Assembly (NCBI GenBank): GCA_023420935.1
Contig: JAEZUR010000146.1
Location: forward strand, 1 to 21,724
Origin: Bacillota bacterium
GTDB lineage: Bacteria > Bacillota > Clostridia > Lachnospirales > Lachnospiraceae
DNA length: 21,724 nt
Reading direction: 5' to 3'
The translations under genes and the position numbers were made by a program. The first letter of the stretch is position 1. Each line of letters starts with the position of its first letter. Of this stretch, positions 12,505-19,904 are shown piece by piece. The notes under the pieces were generated by a model. The model made no database searches. It saw only the letters and a program-made list of their open reading frames with translations, and was not told the DNA's origin.

Positions 12505-14943
12505 ATGAAATACGGTTATTTTGATGATGCAAAAAAGGAATATGTTATAACTACTCCGACAACTCCTTACCCATGGATTAATTATTTGGGATCACAAGAG
12601 TTTTTCTCACTTATATCTAATACAGCAGGTGGATACAGTTTCTATAAAGATGCTAAATTAAGAAGAATCACACGTTTTCGCTATAATAATGTACCATTAG
12701 ATATGGGTGGTGGACGTTATTACTATTTATATGATAATGGCGATTTCTGGAGTCCTGGATATGCTCCAGCGAAAAAAGAATTAGAAAGCTACGAATGTAG
12801 ACATGGTATGGGATATACGAAGATTTCTGGCAAAAGAAATGGTATCTCTACAGAAGTAACTTTCTTTGTACCACAAGATTTTAACGGCGAAGTACATAAA
12901 GTTGTAGTTAAAAATGATGGTACAGAAAAGAAAGATGTAAAATTATTCTCCTTCTTAGAATGGTGTTTATGGAATGCCGATGATGATGACCGTAATTTCC
13001 AAAGAAACTTTAATACTGGTGAAGTTGAAGTAAAAGAATCAGTAATTTATCATAAAACAGAATATAAAGAACGTAGAAACCATTATGCATTTTTCTCTGT
13101 AAATCAACCAATTAATGGATATGATTCAGATAGAGAAAGTTTCATCGGAACTTATGGCGGTTTTGAAGCTCCTCAAGCAGTTGTAGCAGGAAAGTCTAAT
13201 AATTCTGTTGCAGACGGATGGTCTCCATGTGCTTCTCACTGTGTAGAGATTACATTAGCTCCTGGCGAAACAAAAGAATTAGTATTTGTGTTAGGATATG
13301 TTGAAAACCCACAGGAAGAAAAATGGGAATCACAAGGTGTTATTAATAAGAAGAAAGCCGAAGCTATGATTGCCAAATTTGCTACTGTAGCTGATGTAGA
13401 TAAAGCATTAGATGAATTAGCAGCACATTGGGATAAATTATTATCCAAATACACTGTATCTTCTGATGATGAAAAGTTAAATAGACAGGTTAATATCTGG
13501 AATCAATATCAATGTATGGTAACATTTAACTTATCAAGAAGTGCATCTTACTTTGAATCTGGAGTAGGTAGAGGCATGGGCTTCCGTGATTCTAACCAGG
13601 ATTTACTTGGTTTTATTCATCAGATACCAGATAGAGCAAGAGAAAGAATTATCGATTTAGCATCCACTCAATTAGAAGATGGTGGAGCATATCATCAATA
13701 CCAGCCTTTGACTAAGAAAGGTAATGATGCAATTGGTGGAAACTTCAATGATGATCCACTATGGTTAATTCTTGCAGTGGTAGCTTATATTAAAGAAACT
13801 GGAGATTATAGCATTTTAGATGTAATGACTCCTTATGATAATGATGATAGTAAAGCACAGCCATTGAGTGATCATTTAAAGAGATCATTTGATCATGTTA
13901 TTAATAATGTTGGACCTCATGGACTTCCATTAATCGGTAGAGCCGATTGGAATGACTGCTTAAACTTAAACTGTTTCTCAACAGAACCAGGAGAATCTTT
14001 CCAGACTTCTACAAGCAAGGATGGAAAAGTAGCAGAATCTGTTATGATCGCTGGTATGTTTACTTATATTGGTGCAGAATATGCAGCTTTAATGAGTAAG
14101 ATTGATAATAAAGTAGAAGCAGACAGAGCAACAACAGAAGTAGATAAAATGAAAGCAATCATTATGAAAGACGGATGGGACGGTAAATGGTTCGTTCGTG
14201 CTTATGATGATTTTGGAAGAAAAATCGGTAGTAATGAAAATGAAGAAGGTAAGATCTTCATTGAATCACAAGGCTTCTGCGTAATGGGTGGTTGTGGTAA
14301 AGAAGATGGTAAAGCGATTCAAGCATTGGATGCTTGTGAAGAAATGCTTGGAACTAAATATGGTTTAGTTCTTAATAATCCAGCCTTTACTAAATATTAT
14401 GTAGAATATGGTGAAATCTCTACTTATCCAGCTGGATACAAAGAAAATGCAGGTATCTTCTGCCATAATAATGCTTGGATTATGTGTGCGGAAGCAGTTG
14501 CCGGACGTGGTGATAAGGCATTTGATTATTATACAAGAATCGCACCTGCTTATACAGAGGATTATAGTGAAATTCATAGAACAGAACCATATGTATATTC
14601 CCAGATGGTTGCAGGAAAAGATGCAAAACGTTTTGGTGAAGCGAAAAACTCATGGTTAACTGGTACTGCATCATGGAATTTTGTTGCAATATCACAGTAT
14701 ATTTTAGGTATCAAAGCAGACTTTGATGGTCTTATGATAGACCCAGCTATTCCAGCATCATGGAATGGATACCAGGTTACAAGAGAATTTAGAGGAGATA
14801 TCTTTAAGATTGATATCCAAAATCCAAATCATGTATCAACTGGAGTTTCCAAACTTGTTGTTGATGGAAAAGAAGTTGCAGGCAATGTAATTCCAGTATT
14901 CGGTGATGGAAAAGAACATTCTGTAACAGTTGTATTAGGCTAA
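12505..14943 (+). CDS. cbp: Cellobiose phosphorylase (glycoside hydrolase family 94)
   Basis: The enzyme splits cellobiose with inorganic phosphate into alpha-glucose 1-phosphate and glucose, saving one ATP per disaccharide. It has 812 residues, the usual length for cellobiose phosphorylases (cellodextrin phosphorylases are longer). It has no signal peptide, so it is cytoplasmic. The N-terminal beta domain opens MKYGYFDDAKKEYVITTP; YPWINYLG, GGGRYYYLYDNGDFWSPGY and the block ending ECRHGMGYT are typical of GH94. The catalytic (alpha/alpha)6 barrel holds GRADWNDCLNL, with Asp484 of WND the predicted general acid, and GVGRGMGFRDSNQDLLGF, which shapes the substrate and phosphate site. It has its own promoter, ribosome binding site and terminator, so it is a single-gene unit. 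Cellobiose import genes are not in this window. Substrate length preference is inferred from size. Confidence 0.95.
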   Translation: MKYGYFDDAKKEYVITTPTTPYPWINYLGSQEFFSLISNTAGGYSFYKDAKLRRITRFRYNNVPLDMGGGRYYYLYDNGDFWSPGYAPAKKELESYECRHGMGYTKISGKRNGISTEVTFFVPQDFNGEVHKVVVKNDGTEKKDVKLFSFLEWCLWNADDDDRNFQRNFNTGEVEVKESVIYHKTEYKERRNHYAFFSVNQPINGYDSDRESFIGTYGGFEAPQAVVAGKSNNSVADGWSPCASHCVEITLAPGETKELVFVLGYVENPQEEKWESQGVINKKKAEAMIAKFATVADVDKALDELAAHWDKLLSKYTVSSDDEKLNRQVNIWNQYQCMVTFNLSRSASYFESGVGRGMGFRDSNQDLLGFIHQIPDRARERIIDLASTQLEDGGAYHQYQPLTKKGNDAIGGNFNDDPLWLILAVVAYIKETGDYSILDVMTPYDNDDSKAQPLSDHLKRSFDHVINNVGPHGLPLIGRADWNDCLNLNCFSTEPGESFQTSTSKDGKVAESVMIAGMFTYIGAEYAALMSKIDNKVEADRATTEVDKMKAIIMKDGWDGKWFVRAYDDFGRKIGSNENEEGKIFIESQGFCVMGGCGKEDGKAIQALDACEEMLGTKYGLVLNNPAFTKYYVEYGEISTYPAGYKENAGIFCHNNAWIMCAEAVAGRGDKAFDYYTRIAPAYTEDYSEIHRTEPYVYSQMVAGKDAKRFGEAKNSWLTGTASWNFVAISQYILGIKADFDGLMIDPAIPASWNGYQVTREFRGDIFKIDIQNPNHVSTGVSKLVVDGKEVAGNVIPVFGDGKEHSVTVVLG

Positions 14944-14972
14944 CACTTTCCTTTTTTCATAGATAAACTCCT

Positions 14973-15007
14973 AAAAAAGACAGAACGCATCGGGTTCTGT
15001 CTTTTTT
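14973..15007 (+). terminator. Intrinsic terminator of cellobiose phosphorylase
   Basis: AAAAAAGACAGAAC (14973-14986) pairs perfectly with GTTCTGTCTTTTTT (14994-15007). The loop is 7 bases. It should work on both strands. Confidence 0.9.
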
Positions 15008-15051
15008 GCATACGCAAGGAACAACACATACTTTTCTATTCGACACATATC

Positions 15052-15060
15052 TGATATAAT
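15052..15060 (+). promoter_or_regulatory. Extended -10 promoter of the amidohydrolase-peptide transporter operon
   Basis: TGATATAAT at 15052-15060, with no convincing -35. The predicted start is near 15067, so the hairpin beginning at 15069 would be at the very 5' end of the RNA. The layout copies that at 7707-7754. Confidence 0.6.
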
Positions 15061-15068
15061 AGCGTTAT

Positions 15069-15100
15069 GCACCTTCACTTGCTTGCAAGGGTGAAGGTGC
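15069..15100 (+). promoter_or_regulatory. 5'-terminal 32-nt hairpin, same family as the leader hairpins at 7723-7895
   Basis: GCACCTTCAC pairs perfectly with GTGAAGGTGC around a TTGCTTGCAAGG top. Compared with the hairpins at 7723, 7794 and 7864, two adjacent stem pairs differ on both arms and still pair. Length is 32 nt in all copies. Confidence 0.75.
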
Positions 15101-15101
15101 A

Positions 15102-15196
15102 GCGGGATAAAAAACGTGCACTTCGTTTTTTATATACACGTAAAAGCAATTTTTCTTGCTTGCGGGATAAAAAATGTGCTTATCGTTTTTTATATA
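15102..15196 (+). repeat. Two 35-bp hairpin repeats in the operon leader
   Basis: 15102-15136 and 15162-15196 share GCGGGATAAAAAA...CGTTTTTTATATA at a 60-bp offset. Each folds into a 10-bp stem: ATAAAAAACG with CGTTTTTTAT in the first, and ATAAAAAATG (one G-U pair) in the second. Between them (15145-15165) lies AGCAATTTTTCTTGCTTGCG, which resembles a decayed 5' half of the 32-nt hairpin. Confidence 0.75.
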
Positions 15197-15217
15197 GCGT
15201 TAGAAGGAGCTGATTCC

Positions 15218-16396
15218 ATGGATATTAAAAAAGAAGTAGATCAAATAAGCAACTATGTAGTTCGACTAAGAAAACATTTTCATAAATACCCTGAACTTAG
15301 CTTGCAGGAGTTTGAAACATCCAAGCGTATTCGGGAAGAATTAGCCAATATGGAGATTCCATTTGTCCGAGCAGGAGAAACGGGTGTAATTGGTATGATT
15401 GGAAGTGGGGCTAAAGTAGTTGCATTACGCGCAGATATGGATGCTTTGCGTATACAGGAAAAAACAGAAGTGAGTTATAAATCAGTAAATGATGGAGTAA
15501 TGCATGCTTGTGGTCACGATGCACATATGGCGGCTTTATTAGGTGCCGCAGAAATACTAAAAAAACATGAGAAAGAATTACAATGTACAGTTAAATTAAT
15601 CTTTCAGCCTGCAGAAGAAAATTGTAGAGGTGCTAAATTAATCTGTGAACATGGTTACTTAGATGATGTGGATGAAATCTTTGGTCTTCATGTATTTGGT
15701 GACATTCCATGTGGAAAATTTTCAATTCAGTCAGGTCCAAGAATGGCAGCATCCGATATTTTTAAGATAACCATTAGTGGTAAATCAGGACATGCAGGTA
15801 AACCACACCAATGTATAGATACCACTGTGGTAGGTGCAGCAACCGTAATGAACCTTCAATCCATCATTAGTAGAGAATTTGACCCAGCTACGGCAGCTGT
15901 AGTGTCCATTGGGCATTTTACTTCAGGAACACAGCATAATGTAATATCTGGTGAGGCATTTATAGAAGGTACGGCAAGGACATTTTCCCATGAAGATGGA
16001 AAACATATTGAGAAATCAGTCCATCGTATTGTGGAAGGAACTGTTGCAGCATATAACGCTAAAGTGCATATTGATTATCAAAGATCATTGCATCCTGTGG
16101 TAATGAACGATGAACAAGTAACGGAGACTGCATTAACAGCAGCTAAGAAATTGTTCCCAGAAAGTGCTTTCTTAGATGTACCTAAGATCTTTTTGGGCGA
16201 GGACTTTTCGGTCTATCAACAAAGAGTGCCAGGAACCTTTGCGTTTGTTGGAGCGGGTAATGAATCGTTAGGAAGAGCTTACCCAAATCATCATAATTGT
16301 TTTAATATTGATGAAAAGGCAGTAACCAATTCGACTCAGTTATTTGTTGGTTATGTTATGGAAGTTAATGATAAAATACTTGCAATGAAAAGTTAA
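15218..16396 (+). CDS. M20-family amidohydrolase (N-acyl-amino-acid / hippurate / aminoacylase type)
   Basis: The 392-residue zinc-type hydrolase cleaves amide bonds of N-acylated amino acids or peptide-like compounds. The frame is open upstream to 15116, but AGAAGGAG (15202-15209), 8 bases before ATG 15218, sets the start; the upstream part is the hairpin leader. Metal and catalytic motifs of the M20D group are intact: HACGHDAH with Cys98 and His100, FQPAEEN with Glu133 and Glu134, LHVFG with His158, and YPNHHNCF with His358. The dimerisation (lid) domain starts near SGKSGHAGKPH. There is no signal peptide, so it acts in the cytoplasm. It leads an operon with a complete peptide-type importer, which suggests that the importer supplies its substrate. 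The exact substrate (hippurate, N-acetyl amino acids, p-aminobenzoyl-glutamate and others) cannot be told from motifs. Confidence 0.92.
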   Translation: MDIKKEVDQISNYVVRLRKHFHKYPELSLQEFETSKRIREELANMEIPFVRAGETGVIGMIGSGAKVVALRADMDALRIQEKTEVSYKSVNDGVMHACGHDAHMAALLGAAEILKKHEKELQCTVKLIFQPAEENCRGAKLICEHGYLDDVDEIFGLHVFGDIPCGKFSIQSGPRMAASDIFKITISGKSGHAGKPHQCIDTTVVGAATVMNLQSIISREFDPATAAVVSIGHFTSGTQHNVISGEAFIEGTARTFSHEDGKHIEKSVHRIVEGTVAAYNAKVHIDYQRSLHPVVMNDEQVTETALTAAKKLFPESAFLDVPKIFLGEDFSVYQQRVPGTFAFVGAGNESLGRAYPNHHNCFNIDEKAVTNSTQLFVGYVMEVNDKILAMKS

Positions 16397-16414
16397 ATAG
16401 GATATGATAATTAG

Positions 16415-16428
16415 GCGGATTAGTCCGC
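16415..16428 (+). other. Short hairpin between amidohydrolase and binding-protein genes
   Basis: GCGGA-TTAG-TCCGC: a 5-bp stem with a 4-nt loop and no T-run, so not a terminator. It may protect the downstream part of the operon mRNA. Confidence 0.4.
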
Positions 16429-16474
16429 ATAACAATAGCATAATGGGAGAATACATGAAACGAGGAGAAAGAAC

Positions 16475-18043
16475 ATGATGAAAAAACAGAAGTTTTTGAC
16501 TTTCTTACTGACAATGCTTGTAATGTCAATTGCACTCTACGGTTGTGGAGGCGATAAGACAGACAAAGCTGGCAGCACTACTCCGACGGATGATAGTATT
16601 TCTTCAGGAGAGCCAACTTACGGTGGCTCTGTGGTAGTAGGAATAACACAGGATCTAGACAGTCTTGACCCACACAAAGCAGTAGCGGCAGGAACCAAAG
16701 AGGTATTATTCAATATTTTTGAAGGTCTGGTGAAACCAGACGTTAAAGGGGATTTAGTTCCAGCGGTTGCAAGTAAATATGAAATATCTCCAGATGGAAA
16801 GGTATATACTTTTACCTTGCGAGATGGAATTAAGTTTCATAATGGAACACTTGTAACGGTAGAGGATATTGTATATTCGATTAAACGAAGCGCCGGTCTG
16901 CTAGAAACAACTGATTCATCAGTTGTAGTGGAGACGGCGCTTTCTAATATTTTGGAAGTAAACGCCGTGGATGATAAGACAGTGGAGATTGTACTTAAGG
17001 AAGCAGATACAGAATTAATTGGCTATCTGACTTGTGCTATTATTCCGAAAGACTATGAAGAACAAGGCACAAAGCCGATTGGAACAGGTCCATTTAAGTT
17101 TGTGTCCTATCAACCGCTGCAGAGTTTAGTAGTGGAAAAGAATCAGGATTATTGGGAAGCAGGGAAACCATATTTGGATGGAGTTACATTTAAAATATCT
17201 GCCAATACAGATGCAGCTTTTATGGAACTTCAATCAGGGGGTATTGATATATTCCCATACTTAACCAATGATCAAGCGGAGCAATTAAAAGATAAGTTTA
17301 ATATTGAAGTTGGTAATATGAACTTGGTACAGGGATTATTTTTGAATAATGGAGTAGAACCATTTAATAATCAGAAGGTAAGAGAAGCCCTTAATTATGC
17401 CATTGATAAACAAGCGATTATTGATCTAGTTGCTGGTGGCAAAGGTACCGTAATTGGAAGTAATATGTTCCCTGGTTTTGCAAAGTATTATGAGGACCTA
17501 TCACAACGTTATCCTTATGATGTGAATAAAGCAAAAGAACTCTTATCTGAGGCTGGATATGCCAAAGGATTAGAATTTACCATTACGGTTCCATCCAATT
17601 ATCAATTTCATGTTGATACTGCACAGGTGATAGTGGAGCAGCTAAAGCAAATAGGTGTTACAGCTAAGATTCAGCTGATTGAATGGTCAGCATGGTTATC
17701 TGATGTATATACTGCTCGTAATTATCAGGCAACTATAATTGGATTAGATTCCAAATTGGCAGCAAGAGATGCGATCAGTAGATATACTTCTACTGCAGAG
17801 AATAATTTCCTGAATTATTCCAATGCAGAGTTTGATAAAGTCATTGGGGAAGCAATTGCTACAACCGATGATGAAGTAAAGATAGCAGACTACAAAGAAC
17901 TACAAAAGATATTAGCAGATGATTCGGCTTCTATTTATATTCAGGATCCAGCACTTTTAGTTGCTGTAAATAAAAAGTTAGGTGGTTATACTTTCTATCC
18001 TGTTTATGTGCAGGCGATGGAAGAAGTATACTTTATAAAGTAA
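16475..18043 (+). CDS. Peptide/oligopeptide-type ABC transporter substrate-binding lipoprotein
   Basis: The 522-residue protein captures substrate outside the cell and delivers it to the permeases encoded next. A basic N-terminus (MMKKQK), a hydrophobic stretch and the lipobox LYGC with lipidation Cys24 mark an exported lipoprotein. A Ser/Thr/Gly-rich linker runs to about residue 50. The mature part opens GGSVVVGITQDLDSLDPHKA and continues with the EGLVKPDVKGDLVPAVASKYEIS-like block (broken here by design), the start of the SBP family 5 fold. PIGTGPFKF and VREALNYAIDKQAI are further family marks. Length is normal for DppA/OppA. GAGGAG lies 7 bases before ATG. It is second in the operon, 78 bases after the amidohydrolase. 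Specificity is unknown; dipeptides, oligopeptides, nickel complexes and some sugars are carried by relatives. Confidence 0.93.
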   Translation: MMKKQKFLTFLLTMLVMSIALYGCGGDKTDKAGSTTPTDDSISSGEPTYGGSVVVGITQDLDSLDPHKAVAAGTKEVLFNIFEGLVKPDVKGDLVPAVASKYEISPDGKVYTFTLRDGIKFHNGTLVTVEDIVYSIKRSAGLLETTDSSVVVETALSNILEVNAVDDKTVEIVLKEADTELIGYLTCAIIPKDYEEQGTKPIGTGPFKFVSYQPLQSLVVEKNQDYWEAGKPYLDGVTFKISANTDAAFMELQSGGIDIFPYLTNDQAEQLKDKFNIEVGNMNLVQGLFLNNGVEPFNNQKVREALNYAIDKQAIIDLVAGGKGTVIGSNMFPGFAKYYEDLSQRYPYDVNKAKELLSEAGYAKGLEFTITVPSNYQFHVDTAQVIVEQLKQIGVTAKIQLIEWSAWLSDVYTARNYQATIIGLDSKLAARDAISRYTSTAENNFLNYSNAEFDKVIGEAIATTDDEVKIADYKELQKILADDSASIYIQDPALLVAVNKKLGGYTFYPVYVQAMEEVYFIK

Positions 18044-18091
18044 AAACTGTGCAGTTTGGTAAAAAGTAATCTTGAAAGGAGGAAGTTGTCA

Positions 18092-19036
18092 GTGAATTAT
18101 CTTCTAAAAAAATTAGGTACTCTCATTATCACATTGTTAATCATTTCATTGGCAACTTTTCTTGCCTTTCAGATTATACCTGGGGATAGCATAATTGCGT
18201 CTCTTGGAATTGATGCGACAAAGGAACAAGTGGAAGCATTACGTGAAGAGATGGGATATAACAAAAGTATACCAGAGAGGTATATGAATTGGATGGGAAA
18301 CGCTCTACATGGTGATTATGGGACTTCGATTAGCTATGATATGTCAGTGAAAGAGTTGGTGAAAGAAAGATTTCCTGTTACCATAGGGCTTGGAATTTTG
18401 TCACTCATTTTAATTGTAATCATATCGATTCCAATGGGAATCTTTATGGCAAGATGGAAAGGAAGCTTATTCGACCGAATGGTTCGTGTTTTGAATCAGG
18501 TGGGTATGGCAATTCCTCCATTTTTCTTAGGAATGATTATTACATTGCTGTTTGGGATTATACTAAAATGGTTTACCCCAGGCGGTTATGTTGATATAAA
18601 AGAAAGTTTTGTTGGATATCTTCATTATTTGATATTTCCTGCTTTCGCCATTGCAATTCCAAAGATAGCAATGGTCGTAAAGTTTTTACGAAGCTCTATG
18701 CTTCGCCAAAAGGAAATGGATTATGTAAGAACAGCAAAAAGTAAAGGTAGTACAGAGCATGATATTTTATATCATCATATTTTAAAAAATGCATTAATTC
18801 CGGTAATTACATTTTTAGGTTTGGTAATTGCAGATGTGTTTGCTGGAAGTATAATAATAGAACAGGTTTTTGGATTGCCGGGATTAGGTAGATTATTAGT
18901 GGTAGCAATTGCTGGGCGTGATTTTGCAGTCGTACAAGCTATTGTAATCTATATTGCTGTATTAGTAGTCCTTGTTAATTTCTTTGTAGATATTTTATAT
19001 CAATTGTTAGACCCTAGAGTTCGTGTGAAACAGTAA
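18092..19036 (+). CDS. DppB/OppB-type ABC transporter permease
   Basis: The 314-residue inner-membrane protein is one half of the transport channel. GGAGG (18078-18082) is 9 bases before GTG 18092, giving MNYLLKKLG. In-frame TTG codons at 18056 and 18086 are less likely, the first having no site and the second only 3 bases spacing. A first span at about residues 9-29 is followed by an outer loop with IPGD and LGIDATKEQVEALREEMG, then five spans. The EAA loop that docks on the ATPase is visible as DYVRTAKSKGSTEHD followed by HHILKNALIP. C-terminal LLDPRVR is the usual family ending. It is third in the operon, about 50 bases after the binding protein, and pairs with the permease at 19094. Confidence 0.93.
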   Translation: MNYLLKKLGTLIITLLIISLATFLAFQIIPGDSIIASLGIDATKEQVEALREEMGYNKSIPERYMNWMGNALHGDYGTSISYDMSVKELVKERFPVTIGLGILSLILIVIISIPMGIFMARWKGSLFDRMVRVLNQVGMAIPPFFLGMIITLLFGIILKWFTPGGYVDIKESFVGYLHYLIFPAFAIAIPKIAMVVKFLRSSMLRQKEMDYVRTAKSKGSTEHDILYHHILKNALIPVITFLGLVIADVFAGSIIIEQVFGLPGLGRLLVVAIAGRDFAVVQAIVIYIAVLVVLVNFFVDILYQLLDPRVRVKQ

Positions 19037-19062
19037 GAGAAAGAAGTACCCGTGATAAGACA

Positions 19063-19078
19063 TCCTTACATGTAAGGA
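19063..19078 (+). other. Perfect 16-base palindrome between the two permease genes
   Basis: TCCTTACATGTAAGGA can fold as a hairpin in the mRNA or serve as a dyad binding site. It ends 4 bases before the AGGAGG (19083-19088) of the next gene, so it may influence initiation. No T-run follows. Confidence 0.45.
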
Positions 19079-19093
19079 AGAGAGGAGGATAAT

Positions 19094-19891
19094 GTGAAGC
19101 TATTATTTCAAAGTGAAAGGAAATCATTTGAGTTCCTTGTAGGAAGTATTTTAATAGGTTTAGTTTCTATTTTTGTATTAATAGGTTTACTGTATACTCC
19201 TTACGATCCTAACGAAATGAATGGACTCATGAAAAATGTGGCGCCAAATCTAGTTCACCCATTTGGAACAGATAACTTTGGCCGCGATATCTTAAGTCGA
19301 GTCATGGAAGGTTCTAGAAATACCTTTTTTATCGCTATCTGCACAGTTGGGATTGGTGTTATATTTGGTACTATATTAGGCGCTTTTACTGGATATTTTG
19401 GTGGATTGCTGGATGAAGTATTAATGAGAATCAATGATGGGTTACTATCATTTCCAAGTATTTTACTTGCACTTGTGTTTGTTAGCATTGTTGGAACCGG
19501 TAAATACAATATTATTTTGGCTTTGGGTATCTTGTTTATTCCTAGTTTTGCTCGTATCGTGCGAAGTGAGTTTATTCTGCAGAAACAGATGGATTATGTA
19601 AAAAATGCGAAAGTGCTGGGTGCAAGTAATCTTCGTATTATTTTCATTCATATCTTACCAAATACATTACCTATTTTATTTTCTTCTATTAGTATAGGGC
19701 TAAATAATGCAATTCTGGCAGAAGCAGGGATGAGTTATTTGGGATTAGGCGTTCAGCCACCTGATGCAAGCCTGGGAAGAATGTTATCGGAGGCACAGAC
19801 CTATTTGTTATCTGCTCCTTGGTATGCGTTGGCACCTGGAATCATGATTATCATAACAGTCTTAGGATTTAGTTTACTAAGTGAAAAGTGA
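19094..19891 (+). CDS. DppC/OppC-type ABC transporter permease, short C-terminus
   Basis: The 265-residue inner-membrane protein is the second channel half. AGGAGG (19083-19088) lies 5 bases before GTG 19094. One N-terminal span (about residues 13-36, VGSILIGLVSIFVLIGLLY) and the outer motif NLVHPFGTDNFGRDILSRV are typical of DppC. The EAA loop is visible as DYVKNAKVLGASNLR followed by HILPNTLPILF, and SYLGLGVQPPDASLG follows. The protein ends FSLLSEK; most relatives continue with a GD-LRD-LDPR tail after the last span, which is absent here, and no other frame supplies it. The stop (19889-19891) overlaps the ribosome binding site of the following ATPase gene, so translation is probably coupled. 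Confidence 0.92.
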   Translation: MKLLFQSERKSFEFLVGSILIGLVSIFVLIGLLYTPYDPNEMNGLMKNVAPNLVHPFGTDNFGRDILSRVMEGSRNTFFIAICTVGIGVIFGTILGAFTGYFGGLLDEVLMRINDGLLSFPSILLALVFVSIVGTGKYNIILALGILFIPSFARIVRSEFILQKQMDYVKNAKVLGASNLRIIFIHILPNTLPILFSSISIGLNNAILAEAGMSYLGLGVQPPDASLGRMLSEAQTYLLSAPWYALAPGIMIIITVLGFSLLSEK

Positions 19892-19904
19892 GGAATGCAC
19901 ATTG

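Noticed and set aside
15116..15217. N-terminal extension of the amidohydrolase
   Set aside because: It translates the hairpin repeats; AGAAGGAG fits the ATG at 15218 and the family length fits 392 residues.
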